Origin: Actinomyces qiguomingii
GTDB lineage: Bacteria > Actinomycetota > Actinomycetes > Actinomycetales > Actinomycetaceae
NCBI RefSeq assembly: GCF_004102025.1
Contig: NZ_CP025228.1
Span: 310,001-374,000, forward strand
DNA: 64,000 nucleotides
Reading direction: 5' to 3'
The notes below the pieces were generated by a model, which did no database searches, was not told where the DNA came from, and was given only the letters and a program-made list of their open reading frames with translations. The number at the start of each line of letters is the position of its first letter. The stretch's first letter is position 1. A program made the translations under genes and the position numbers. Shown in pieces: positions 22,682 through 33,100 of this stretch.

Positions 22682-25252
22682 TCACGCGGGGGTCGGCTGC
22701 TGGCCGCGGTGGACGGCCTCCAGCATGAGGGTGGCCACGTCCGTGACGCGCACGTCGGCGCCCTCGGAGGCGACGCCGTCGGAGAGCATCGTGGTGCAGA
22801 ACGGGCAGGCCGTGGCGACCACCTGCGCGCCGGTGCCAATGGCCTCCCGCGAGCGCTCCACCGCGATGCGCGTGCCGATCGACTCCTCCATGAAGGCCCG
22901 CGCCCCGCCGCCGCCACAGCAGAAACCGCGGTCGCGGCTGCGCGGCATCTCCACGGTGGTGGCGCCGGTCGCCTCCAGCAGTTCACGCGGCGGGGAGTAG
23001 ATGCGGTTGTGACGGCCCAGGTAGCAGGCGTCGTGGTAGGTGACGGTCGGGGCGGTAGGGGATGGGGCGGCGTCCCGTGGGAGGGCGTCTCGGCTACCAT
23101 CCGCGGCCCTCGTGCCTCGGGCCGCTCCCGCCAGCCCCGCCACGCCTTCGACGCCCTCCCCCGGAGCGTCGCCGGCCCCAGCCTCCGCGGCGGGCTGCGC
23201 CGTCGGCCCCGCCTGCGGGGGAACGGGGCGCAGCCGCCCCTCCCGCACCAGCCGGCTGAGCAGCTGCGTGTAGTGCACCACCTCGTAGCGCCCTCCCACC
23301 TGCGGGTACTCGCGGGCCAGCGTGTTGAAGCAGTGGGCGCAGGTCACCACGATCTTCTGCGCGCCGGCCTCATTGAGCGTCTCGACGTTCTGCGCCGCCA
23401 GCGTCTGGAACAGGATCTCGTTGCCGGCGCGGCGGGCCGGGTCGCCGGTGCAGGCCTCGCCGTCGCCCAGGACCGCGAAGGACACCCCCGCGGTGTGCAG
23501 CAGCTCGGCGACCGCCCGCGTCGTCTTCTTCGCCCGATCCTCGTACGCGCCCGCGCAGCCCACCCAGAACAGGTAGTCGACCTCTTCGGCCGACTCGATG
23601 TCCTCACCGATTACCGGCACGTCGAAGTCCAGGCCCTTGGCCCAGTCCATGCGCTTGCGCGCCGCCAGCCCCCAGGGATTGCCCTTGGACTCCAGCTTGC
23701 GGAACATCTGCCCCAGCTCCTTGGGGAAGGCCGAGGCCATGAGCACCTGCTGGCGGCGCAGGTCGATGATGTGGTCCAGGTGCTCAATGTCCACCGGGCA
23801 CTGGTCCACGCACGCCCCGCAGGCGGTGCAGGACCACAGCACGTCCGCGGTAATCACCTCGCCGTTCAGCGGCGCCGGGCGCGTGGCCACACCCGTCTCG
23901 CTGGGGGCGGCCTTGGCGGCCAGCAGCGCGCCCAGCACGTCACCGGTGTGGGCGCTGCCCGGGGCCAGGCCCAGATCGTCGTCGTCCTCCAGGCCGTCGG
24001 TCATGCCGGCCAGCCGCCCGAGCGGCCTGCGGGCGCCGCGGCGCTGCGCCAGCATCTCATCGGTGACATCGTCGGGTTCGACCCCGAGCGCACTGGCCGC
24101 CCGCAGGTAGGGGGCGGCGGCGGCGTGATGATCGCGCAGGGCCAAGGTGAACAGTTTGGGGGACAGGGGTTTGCCGGTGTTCCACGCCGGGCACAGGTCC
24201 TGGCAGCGGCCGCACTCGGTGCAGGTAGAGAAGTCCAGCAGGCCCTTCCAGGTGAAGTCCTCGATGCGCTCCACGCCCAGCTTGACCTCGGTGCCCGCCT
24301 CCTCCGCGGCCTCCATGGCGGCGTCGAGGTCGTCCAGGGTATCGGCGGTAAGCGGTCGGCCGTCCGGCAGTGCCAGCGGCTTGGCGGGGCCGAGCGCCTT
24401 GGTGCCGTCGGTGTTGCGGCGTGCGTAGACGTTCACGAAGGCCAGGAAGCGGTGCCAGGCCACGCCCATCGACGGCTGCCGGCCCACCACTACGAACCAG
24501 CTCATGGAGATGACGACCTTGATGGTCGCCACCACCGTGATCGCGGCCGCCAGGGCGTTCGCGCTCAGCGGCGCCAACAGCGAGCCGGTCCAGGCGGTCA
24601 GTGGGAAGTGCGTCCAGTGGGCCAGGGCGGCGTCGGCTGGGTCGGCGGACAGCGCAAGCTGTGCGTGCTCCAGCATTCGCAGCACCAGCACGCAGGCCAC
24701 CACGCCGGCCACGACCGCCTCCACGAAGTACGCCTGCCCCTGGCTGGAGCCGGCGAAACGGGAGGTGCGGGTGCGGGTGCCGCCCGCGGAGTCGGTGTTG
24801 AAGGGGGGCGCGGCGGCGCGGCGGCGGGTCAGGTGGCGGCGCACCATGATCAGGTGGACGATGCCCGCCAGGCTCAGCCAGGCGATGAGCTCAACCACCC
24901 ACGCCCACCAGGCCTGGTGGCCCAGCCACGGCAGCTCCCAGTGCGGGCCGGCCAGCACCTGGCCGTAGCCGGTCACCAGGGTCAGGAACAGCAGGGGGAA
25001 ACTGACCATCACCAGCCAGTGCGCGGCCCGGATCCAGGGGCGGCCCTTGAAGGCGGTGTGGCCGAGGACCTCGCCGAGCATGCGCGCCAGGCGCCGGCCC
25101 ACCGGGAGCAGGCGCTCGCGGGGGACGGGCCGGCCCACGCCCATGCGGTTGGCGATGGTGCAACAGGCGCGGCCGAATACGAAGACGCCGATCACCGTCG
25201 TGACTGCGACGATGATGGTGCACACGACGCGGATGCCCATCAGCCAACTCAT
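22682..25252 (-). CDS. Membrane-bound Fe-S oxidoreductase, heterodisulfide reductase HdrD/GlpC-like
   Basis: The first 270 residues of this 856-residue protein hold about five to six membrane helices (nitrate-reductase gamma/HdrE-like). Two 4Fe-4S clusters follow: CTECGRCQDLCP (Cys 344, 347, 350, 354) and CTACGACVDQCPVDI (Cys 475, 478, 481, 485). Two CCG cysteine-rich domains come next, the second with HDACYLGRHNRIY and RGFCCGGGGARAF. This architecture transfers electrons between a membrane quinone pool and a soluble partner; actinobacterial homologues are linked to flavoprotein dehydrogenases. An Ala/Gly-rich insert of about 60 residues sits between the CCG domains. It is a single-gene unit here, preceded by one of the 123-bp inverted-repeat elements. 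Confidence 0.88.
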   Translation of the reverse strand: MSWLMGIRVVCTIIVAVTTVIGVFVFGRACCTIANRMGVGRPVPRERLLPVGRRLARMLGEVLGHTAFKGRPWIRAAHWLVMVSFPLLFLTLVTGYGQVLAGPHWELPWLGHQAWWAWVVELIAWLSLAGIVHLIMVRRHLTRRRAAAPPFNTDSAGGTRTRTSRFAGSSQGQAYFVEAVVAGVVACVLVLRMLEHAQLALSADPADAALAHWTHFPLTAWTGSLLAPLSANALAAAITVVATIKVVISMSWFVVVGRQPSMGVAWHRFLAFVNVYARRNTDGTKALGPAKPLALPDGRPLTADTLDDLDAAMEAAEEAGTEVKLGVERIEDFTWKGLLDFSTCTECGRCQDLCPAWNTGKPLSPKLFTLALRDHHAAAAPYLRAASALGVEPDDVTDEMLAQRRGARRPLGRLAGMTDGLEDDDDLGLAPGSAHTGDVLGALLAAKAAPSETGVATRPAPLNGEVITADVLWSCTACGACVDQCPVDIEHLDHIIDLRRQQVLMASAFPKELGQMFRKLESKGNPWGLAARKRMDWAKGLDFDVPVIGEDIESAEEVDYLFWVGCAGAYEDRAKKTTRAVAELLHTAGVSFAVLGDGEACTGDPARRAGNEILFQTLAAQNVETLNEAGAQKIVVTCAHCFNTLAREYPQVGGRYEVVHYTQLLSRLVREGRLRPVPPQAGPTAQPAAEAGAGDAPGEGVEGVAGLAGAARGTRAADGSRDALPRDAAPSPTAPTVTYHDACYLGRHNRIYSPPRELLEATGATTVEMPRSRDRGFCCGGGGARAFMEESIGTRIAVERSREAIGTGAQVVATACPFCTTMLSDGVASEGADVRVTDVATLMLEAVHRGQQPTPA

Positions 25253-25436
25253 GGCGTCAGCCTATGCAAGCGGACGGGTGAGGGTGTGCAGGCGTCACCA
25301 AGGCGCGGCTGGGATGCGGGTGAAAAGGCACGGCGGGGCGCGGGTGAGGCGGCTGGGGCGGGGCTGGTGGCGGCTCGGGTGTTGGCGGCGGCTCGGGTGT
25401 GGGCAGCGGTTGGCGGCGGCTGATGTGGCGTGGGGG

Positions 25437-25559
25437 TGTCATAGGATGCAGCACTTTCAGCTCCGCCACCGCCGCCTGCGCTCACCGTAGTCGCGGATTC
25501 CTGCGGTTTCTGCGTGGATGCGAGACTGGTGCAATCTGAAAGTGCTGCATTCTGTGACA
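25437..25559. repeat. 123-bp element with long terminal inverted repeats, copy 2
   Basis: TGTCATAGGATGCAGCACTT begins the left arm (25437-25460). Its inverted copy ends at 25559 with TGCATTCTGTGACA; the 24-bp arms have two mismatches. Arm sequence, arm spacing and total length are the same as at 787-909. It lies upstream of the HdrD-like gene. Confidence 0.75.
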
Positions 25560-26020
25560 GGTGCGGGGGCGTTCGCCCGGTGAAAGCAACGAAGGTACGC
25601 ATCCGACGGATGTGTTGGGACGGACGTGGCCGGGGAAGGTGGTGTTGGTGCGGAGGGGAGCAGCAGGTGTGGCGCACGCTTAAGAAATGAGCGTATTGGT
25701 GGAAATGGCTTTATTTTGCGGTTTTGAGTAGGCGGTGTGCGGCCCGGTGAGGCCTCCTGCGTGCGGCGGGGACGTCGGCGCACATGGGAGCCTCGGCGGT
25801 GGGTTCGGCAGTCTGGGACAAAATGGCGGAATTGCAGCGAAAAGTCTGGAATTGGGGGAGTCGTGAAGGCGCCTTAAGCGTGCGGAGGCGTCGGTGCTTG
25901 TGGGCAATGACGTCGCGCAGGGACGGTTGTAAGGCCCTGCGGGGTGCGAACGGGGGCATCCGAGGGCTTCTTGCACGGCGTTGCCTGGTCGCTCATGCTG
26001 ACCGGCGGTACGCTAGATAC
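25560..26020. other. Intergenic region before the VapBC-like pair
   Basis: I see no convincing gene in these 460 bp. GGGACAAAATGGCGGAATTG at about 25815 loosely echoes the ends of the 123-bp element. An inverted repeat (GCTCATG at 25991 and CATGAGC at 26020) spans the presumed promoter of the antitoxin gene and may be its operator. Confidence 0.4.
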
Positions 26021-26251
26021 ATGAGCGTGCAGGTCAGTGTTGCCGAGGCCGAGGCGCATCTTTCGGAGCTGTTAGACCGCGTCGAGGCCGGCGAGGAGAT
26101 CACGGTGGCTCGGGGCGGCAGGCCCATCGCCACGCTTAAGGCCGTCGTTTCGGAAGGGCGTCGTACCTTCGGGGCGCGCCCCGATCTCAAGGTTCCTGAT
26201 GAGTTCTTCTTTGAGCCCCTGCCAGAAGACGAGCTTGAAGCGTGGGAGTAG
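26021..26251 (+). CDS. Phd/YefM-type antitoxin (VapB-like)
   Basis: This 76-residue protein starts MSVQVSVAEAEAHLSELLDR followed by VEAGEEITVARGGRPIATL, the standard Phd/YefM dimerisation and DNA-binding fold. The acidic C-terminal tail (FFEPLPEDELEAWE) is the part that normally binds and blocks the toxin. The start is within about 7 bp of a TA-rich box, so the mRNA may be leaderless. The PIN toxin gene follows after 2 bp. Autoregulation by the complex is the rule in this family, and the inverted repeat around the start codon would suit that. Confidence 0.85.
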   Translation: MSVQVSVAEAEAHLSELLDRVEAGEEITVARGGRPIATLKAVVSEGRRTFGARPDLKVPDEFFFEPLPEDELEAWE

Positions 26252-26253
26252 GC

Positions 26254-26649
26254 ATGGCCTACTTGCTTGATACACACGTCGTGGCGTGGCTGATCGCGGA
26301 ACCGGAGCGCCTGCCCGATGATGTCCTTGAGGTATTCGCAGACCCGGTACAGGACCTGCTTGTCTCCTCCATTAGCGCGTATGAAGTCGCGCAGAAGGTT
26401 CGTCTGGGCAAGTGGAATGAGGCAAGGCAACTGGCTGACGACTGGACGGATCTGGTGGAGAGTGTGGGTCTACAGTCGCTGAGTGTAGATGCCAGGGATG
26501 CGCAAACCGCTGGCCAGCTGGACTGGGAGCATAGAGACCCCTTCGACCGGATCATCGCGACTCAGGCGATGCTGTGGGGGCATCAGCTGGTCAGCGCCGA
26601 CCGCGTGTTCAGCTCCTTGCGTGGCGTTCAACTCCTGAGTCTCGCATGA
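26254..26649 (+). CDS. PIN-domain toxin (VapC-like RNase)
   Basis: This 131-residue PIN protein has the expected acidic residues: D6 in MAYLLDTH, E44 in SISAYEVAQKV, and D95/D98 in WEHRDPFDRIIATQA. PIN toxins cleave tRNA or rRNA when not bound by antitoxin. It is paired with the upstream antitoxin (2-bp gap). Both genes appear intact. The pair lies just ahead of the DISARM operon, a common defence-island arrangement. Confidence 0.88.
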   Translation: MAYLLDTHVVAWLIAEPERLPDDVLEVFADPVQDLLVSSISAYEVAQKVRLGKWNEARQLADDWTDLVESVGLQSLSVDARDAQTAGQLDWEHRDPFDRIIATQAMLWGHQLVSADRVFSSLRGVQLLSLA

Positions 26650-26856
26650 AGTGGATGACGATGTTGCGGGTGCGAGGTGAGTACTTGCCCTTTGGGGATG
26701 TCAGTTGGCGGCCGGGAGTGCGGGCAGGAATCAAATAAGGCTCAGGTCGCCTGAAATGAGTCCGCGCGCTCCGAGACGATGGTGACTAGGACTACAGTGT
26801 GCTCGTCTCGCGCCCCCCGCCACCAGCAACGGGCGCTCTCGCATGAACAGGCACCG

Positions 26857-29800
26857 ATGACTACGCAGACCTCACCCCAGTCCACGGGCGCGACCGCAGG
26901 CTCCAGCCAGGATTCCGGCACTGATGCTGCTCCGGCCCTGCCCGAACCCGGGCAGGTCGTGCAGGTGCGGGGCGTCACCTGGGCCGTCACCGACGTGCGC
27001 GAGCAGGGCCTGCCCCACAGTCCCGCCGACGATTCACGCACCGACCTGGAGCACCTGGTTTCTCTGCAATCGCTGGCCGAGGACCGCATGGGCGAGGAGC
27101 TCACCGTCATCTGGGAGCTGGAGGTCGGCAACTCGGTCATTCCGGACCGCGGCCTGCCCGAGACGATCTCCACCGATGCCTTCGACGACCCGGACACCCT
27201 GGGCGCCTTCGTGGACGCCGTGCGCTGGGGTGCGGTCACCTCCGCCGACGCCAAGGCTTACCAGGCGCCCTTCCGCTCGGGCGCGACCCTGGAGCCGTAC
27301 CAGCTCGAACCTCTGCGCCGCGCCCTGGAGGCGCCGCGCACCAACCTCCTGCTCGCCGATGACGTCGGCCTGGGCAAGACCATCGAGGCCGGCCTGGTCA
27401 TTGAGGAGCTGCTGCTGCGCCACCGCGCCCGCTCGGTGATCATTGTGTGCCCGCCGAGCCTGGCCCTGAAGTGGCGCGATGAGATGCGCGAGAAGTTCGG
27501 CCTGGAGTTCGTGATCGTCGACTCCGCCCGGATTGCCGCCGACCGGCGCACCTACGGCCTGGCCGCGAACCCGCTGCGCCTGTATCCGCGGGTGATCGTG
27601 TCCATGGCCTGGCTGCCGGGCGTGCGCGCCCAGCGGCTGCTGCGCGAGGTACTGGACGACGCCGGTCGCCCGGGCAGCGCCCACAACTACGCCTTCGACG
27701 TGCTGGTGGTGGATGAGGCGCACCACGTGGCCCCGGCCGCGCCCTCGGCCATCGGCGGCGGCCGCGGTTACGCGGTGGACTCCCAGCGCACGCGGGCGCT
27801 GCGGCGCCTGGCCGAGAAGTGCGAGCACCGCCTGTTCCTGTCCGCCACCCCGCACAACGGTTACACCGAGTCCTTCACCGCCTTGCTGGAGATGATCGAC
27901 ACGCGCCGCTTCGCCCGCGGCGCCGAGATCGACCGCAAGGCCCTGGATGAGGTGACGGTGCGTCGGCTGAAGGCGGATGTTCCGGACCGGGACTTCAAGC
28001 GCCGCAAGGTCAACTCCGTGGAGTACACGGCCGCCGCCGATGAGGAGGAGGCCTACGCCAAGCTCGACTCGCTGCTGCGCGCCTCGGGCCGCCAGCAGGG
28101 GCGGCGCAGCCTGGACATCGCCGCCCTGCTGCTGAAGAAGCGTTTCCTGTCCAGCCCGTGGGCCTTCGCCCGCACACTCGGCAACTACCTGACCGATCCG
28201 GTGGCGGCGGGCGCGGACTACTACGACGTCGACGACTACTACGCGGAGGTCATGGGCTCGGGCCAGTCGGATGAGGAGGAGGGCCGCCTTGAGCAGCCCG
28301 AGACGGACACGCTCCTGGCCACCCGCAGCGGCGACGCGCTGAGTGCCGCCACCAAGGCGGAGTTGGAGAATCTGGCGGACTGGGCGGGCGGCTACCAGGC
28401 GCGGGCGAACTCCCGGCTGGAGGCGTTGGCATCCGTGCTCGACGCCGTCTGCCGCCCTGACGGCAGGCACTGGACCAATGAGCGGGTCGTCGTCTTCACC
28501 GAGTATGCGGACACCCTGGATTGGATTGTCGGCGTGCTCGGCTCACAGGGTTACGGCGCGGACCGGCTGGCGGTGATCCAGGGGTCGACCCCGGCGGAGG
28601 AGCGCGAGCGGATCAGGGCCCGCTTCAACGACGACCCCACGCAGGAGCCGGTGCGGGTGCTGGTGGCCACGGATGCCGCCGGCGAGGGCATTGACTTGCA
28701 GGCCTACTGCCACCGCCTGGTGAACTTCGACGTGCCCTTCAACCCGTCCCGCCTGGAGCAGCGCATCGGTCGCATCGACCGTTACGGGCAGCACCACACG
28801 CCCGAGGTGACCTACCTCATTCCGCGGCGGGGGGGGGTGCCTCTCAAGGCCTTTGCTCCGGTGAGCTCGACTTCCTGAACCGGCTCGCGGAGAAGATCAC
28901 CACCGAGACCCGGGACCTGGGCGCGCTCAACCCGCTGATCGACGACGTCGACGGTCAGATCACCGCGCGCCTGCTGGGTCGTACCCACCGTGCCCGCAGG
29001 ACCCAGACGGCGGATCAGCGGGCGGTCAATCAGACCCTGGCGGGCAGCCGGGAACTCAACCGCTCCCTGACGGACCTGGCGCGCGGCTATGAGGACCGTA
29101 AGGCGCAGATGCACCTGACACCGCAGGCCGGGCGGCGCGTGGTGGACACGGCTCTGCGGCTCGCCAACCAGCCCGGCCTGGAGCCGGTCGGGCCGCTGGA
29201 GGAGGTCGGCGGCCTGGAGGAGTTCGACGCCGTGCCCGAGGGTCTTGCGGCCTTCCGGGTGCCGGCGCTGGACCGCTCCTGGGATGAGGCCGTGGCGGGT
29301 CTGGCGCCGCTGCTGCACCCGGACCGGCCCCGCCCGGTCAGCTTCGATGAGCGCTCCGCCTCCCTGCCCGGCATCGTGCACGTGCACCTCGGGCACCCGC
29401 TGATGCGCAAGGCGACCCGCACGCTGCGTGCGCGCCTGTTCAGCCCCCGGTCGGAGATCAACCGGGTCACGGCGGTGGTGATGCCAGGGTTGGAGGAGAC
29501 CTATGCGGCGTCGGTGTCACGCCTGGTGCTGGTTGGGCGCGGCGGGCTGCGGTTGCACGAGCAGGTGTTCGTCACCGGCGTGCGGCTGCGCGGCTCCACG
29601 GTTGCGGAGGAGAAGCTGAACGCGGTCCTGGACCGGATGCTCGACCCGGGTGAGCTCAGGGCCGCCTCACCGGCGGTGCGCGAGCGGCTGGTTCAGGCAT
29701 GGCGGGCGGACGGCGCGCACCTGCGCACCCGCATCGAGGAGGAGACGAGCAGACGCGCCCAGCGGCTGCAGCACGCCGTCGACGACCAGCTGCGGGAGCG

Positions 29801-30119
29801 GCAGCGGGCGGACACCGCGCGGGTGCACGGCATCTATGCGGCCTTTCGCACCAATCTGACCGAGTCGCTGGAGCGGATACATGCCGAGGAGCAGAGCAAC
29901 CAGGACATGCTCGCCGCCTGGCTGGATGACCAGCGCCGCCAGCGCGAGCGCGACATGCACGCCATGGCGGAGCGTCTGGCCGCCCTCGATGACGAGGAGC
30001 GGCGGGAGGCCGACGCCGTGGCACGTCGCTACGAGGACGTGCAGCCCTTCATCGCCTCCATGGGGCTGGTGTTCGCCGTGTCCGAGCAGGATGCCGACCA
30101 GTGGGAGGGACGCCGATGA
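26857..30119 (+). pseudogene. drmD: DISARM SNF2-type helicase DrmD, frame split at a G9 tract
   Basis: The first part encodes a SNF2/RapA-like helicase with ADDVGLGKTIEAG (residues 168-175), VVDEAHHV (286-289), SATPHNGY, VVFTEYADTLDWI and QRIGRIDRYGQ. Right after the last motif a run of nine G (28829-28837) throws the frame, and translation ends at 28878. The rest of the protein continues one frame over as ELDFLNRLAEKITTETRDLG and runs to 30119. Adding one G (or removing two) restores a protein of about 1087 residues. DrmD is the class 1 DISARM helicase. The stop overlaps the drmMI start (ATGA). The start at 26857 is tentative; an in-frame ATG lies 26 codons upstream. The allele may be phase-off, a true pseudogene or a homopolymer base-calling error. 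Confidence 0.85.
28829..28837 (+). repeat. Homopolymer run of nine G inside drmD
   Basis: Nine consecutive G residues follow CCGCGGC. The position coincides exactly with the switch of reading frame in drmD. Homopolymers of this length are slippage-prone and are used as phase-variation switches in other bacteria. Confidence 0.9.
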
Positions 30120-33100
30120 GCCGCAACACCACCAGGGGAGGCCGCACCTCCCGCCGCAGCGCGGGCGCCCCCGCCGGGGGCGCCCGCGCGGGCCGTGGGG
30201 GTGGCTCCCGGAGGGGAGCTCGCTCCGCCGCGCAGATGCACCGCGACTGGCTGGAACTGGTGGACACCGAGGGCCCGTTCCTGTCCGTGCCGGTGATGAC
30301 GCGCCTGTACCCGCAGGGCGTCCCGCCGCTCGAGGACGACCGCAAGGAGGTGCTGCGCCGCGCCAAGCCGGCCTTCGACGCCGCCTGGGACGCGTGGGAT
30401 CGGGCGCGGGACCGTCAGGCGGCCCTGCCGGAGTACCGTGCCGCCCGTGACGCGTGGGTGCGCACCGTGCTCACCGAGGTGATCGGCTGGAGCGGCTACT
30501 ACACGGCCGCCGCCGACCGGCCCGCCCTGGTCGAGGCCCACCGGGTGCGCAGCGACGGCGGCGCCGTGACCGTGGCCCCGAGTGGTGCGCTGCTGCGTGA
30601 GGCCGGAGACGCGGCCGGCACGGGTAGGGGAGCCATGACTGCGGGAGACGCGGCAGGCACCACCGGCACGGCCGTGGGCGCACTGGTGCTGGTGGTTGAC
30701 CCGGTGGCTTCGCTGCGCGAGGTGTGCGACGACGGCTGGGCCACCAGTCCGGTCGACCGCATGGACGCCATGCTGCGCGCCCCGGAGTCGACCTGCTCGA
30801 TCGGCGTGGTCACCGACGGCCGCTGGTGGGCCCTGGTCAGCGCCCCGCGCGGCGCCACCACTGCCTCCGGCGTGGTGGACGCCCAGACCTGGATCGAGGA
30901 GCCCGCCACCCGCGACGCCTTCCTGACCCTGCTGGGGGTGCAGCGCCTGCTGGGCGGCAGGACGGAGGAGCGCCTGCCCCGCCTGTTCGCCGATTCGGTG
31001 CTGGCCGCCGAGGAGATCACCGAGGCCCTGGGCACGCAGGTGCGCCGCGCGGTGGAGCTGGTGGTCTCCGCCGTCTCCCGGTCGGCCGCCGACGCCGTGC
31101 GCCAGGGCCGCCCCGACCCGCTGCCGGCGGACGCCCACGAGGTGTATGAAGGCGTGGTCACCGTGATGATGCGGGTGGTGTTCCTGCTGTTCGCCGAGGA
31201 ACGCGGCCTGCTGCCCACACAGGACCTCTACCGCAGCGGCTACGGCCTGTCCCGGGTGCTCGACGAGCTCGACGAGCGGGCCCGCGAGGAGGGGGAGGAG
31301 TCGCTGGACGGCACCTACTTCGTGTGGCACCGCCTGCTGGCGACCTCCGGCGCCCTGTTCGGCGGCGCCACCTGGGAGGACGTGCGCATGCCCGCCTACG
31401 GCGGCTCCCTGTTCGACCCGGATCGCTTCGGCTTCCTGACCGCCACGGGCCCCGACGGCGCCCTGATGGTGCGCGTGTCCGACCGGGTGATGCTGGAGGT
31501 TCTGCGCTCGGTGCAGGTCGCCCACACCGGCGGTGAGGCGCAGCGGGTCTCCTTCCGGGACATCGACGTGGAGCAGATCGGCTACATCTACGAGGGCCTG
31601 CTCGGCTACTCCTGCCGCCGCAGCGATCAGGTGGTGCTGGGGCTACTCGGCAGGAACGGTGAGGAGCCGGAGGTGCCGCTGACGGTCCTGGAGGACCTGG
31701 CCGAGACCCACGGCGACGACGCCGATCTCGCGGCCGCCATCCTCGCCTGGATCAAGGCCGACCAGCCGTCCGCCCAGCCCCGCACCAAGCCCGCGCTCGC
31801 CAAGGCGCTCGCGGCGGGGGACGCCATGGAGGACGCCGAGCGGGCCCTGCTCGCGGTGACGCGCGACGCCGGGCTGCGCGGGCGGCTGCGGCCGTGGGTC
31901 GGGGCGATCCGCCGCGATCTGCGCGGTCGGCCGGTGGTGATCCTGCCCGGCGAGCTGCTGGTGGTGGAGACGCCCTCGCGGCGCGACGCCGGCGCCCACT
32001 ACACGCCGCGTTCCCTGGCGGAGGACGTGGTGGCCCATGCGCTCGCCCCACTGGTCTACAACCCTGGCCCGCACCAGAGCGAGGACCGCTCCCAGTGGCG
32101 GCTTATCGCCTCCGACGCGATCCTGCGCCTGCGCGTGGCGGATATCGCCTGCGGATCGGGGGCCTTCCTGGTGGCGGCGGCCCGCTACCTGGCCCGCAGG
32201 CTGGTGGAGGCCTGGGAGCAGGAGGGCACGACGTCGCCGGACAAGTCGCCGGAACAGATCGAGCGGCACGCGCTGCGCCAGGTGGTGGCGCACTGCCTGT
32301 ACGGAGTGGACATCAACCTGATGGCGGTGGAGATGTGCAAGCTCTCCATGTGGCTGGTGTCCCTGGACCGGAACCTGCCCTTCAGCTTCGTGGACGACAA
32401 GGTGTTCGTCGGCAATTCTCTGCTCGGCATCACCGACCTGGAGCAGCTGCGCGCCCTGCACATCGACCCGGCCGCGGCGCGGAAGGACCGGCTCTTCGAC
32501 CTGGACGCCGCCGGTCGGATGCTGCCGGAGCTGGATGTGGACGCGATCCTGGCGGAGGTCACCGGCCGCCGCCACCAGCTCGCCTCGGAGGTGAATGACA
32601 CCGATCCCGCCCGCTCCACCACCACCAAGCTGCGCCAGCAGAGCGCCAATGAGAAGCAGCTGGCCACACTCACCTGCCTGGCCGACGCCGTCATCGCCTC
32701 CGGTCTGGACCCGGACGTGGCCGGCAAGCCCGGTCGACGCCGTGACGACGCCTACCAGCGCTTGGCCGCCGCGGCGAGCGCCGCCTTCCCGCCCGGTGGC
32801 GACGGCGACCCGGCGGGCCTGGAGGCGATCCCGGAGCGGGGCCTGACCCCGACGGTGGCCACGGACTACGACCGCTGGCGGTGCCTGCACTGGCCGCTGG
32901 CCTTCCCCGAGGTCTTCTCGGAGACCCCGGCACGCGGCGGCTTCGACGCCATTGTGGGCAATCCGCCCTTCCTGGGCGGAAAGAAACTCACTGGATCAAT
33001 GGGCGAGAACCTGCGTGAGTGGTTCGTGCACGTGCTCGCCGATGGGAACCGAGGAAGTGCCGATCTTGTCGCCTACTTTTTCCTGCGCGCCCACGCCCTG

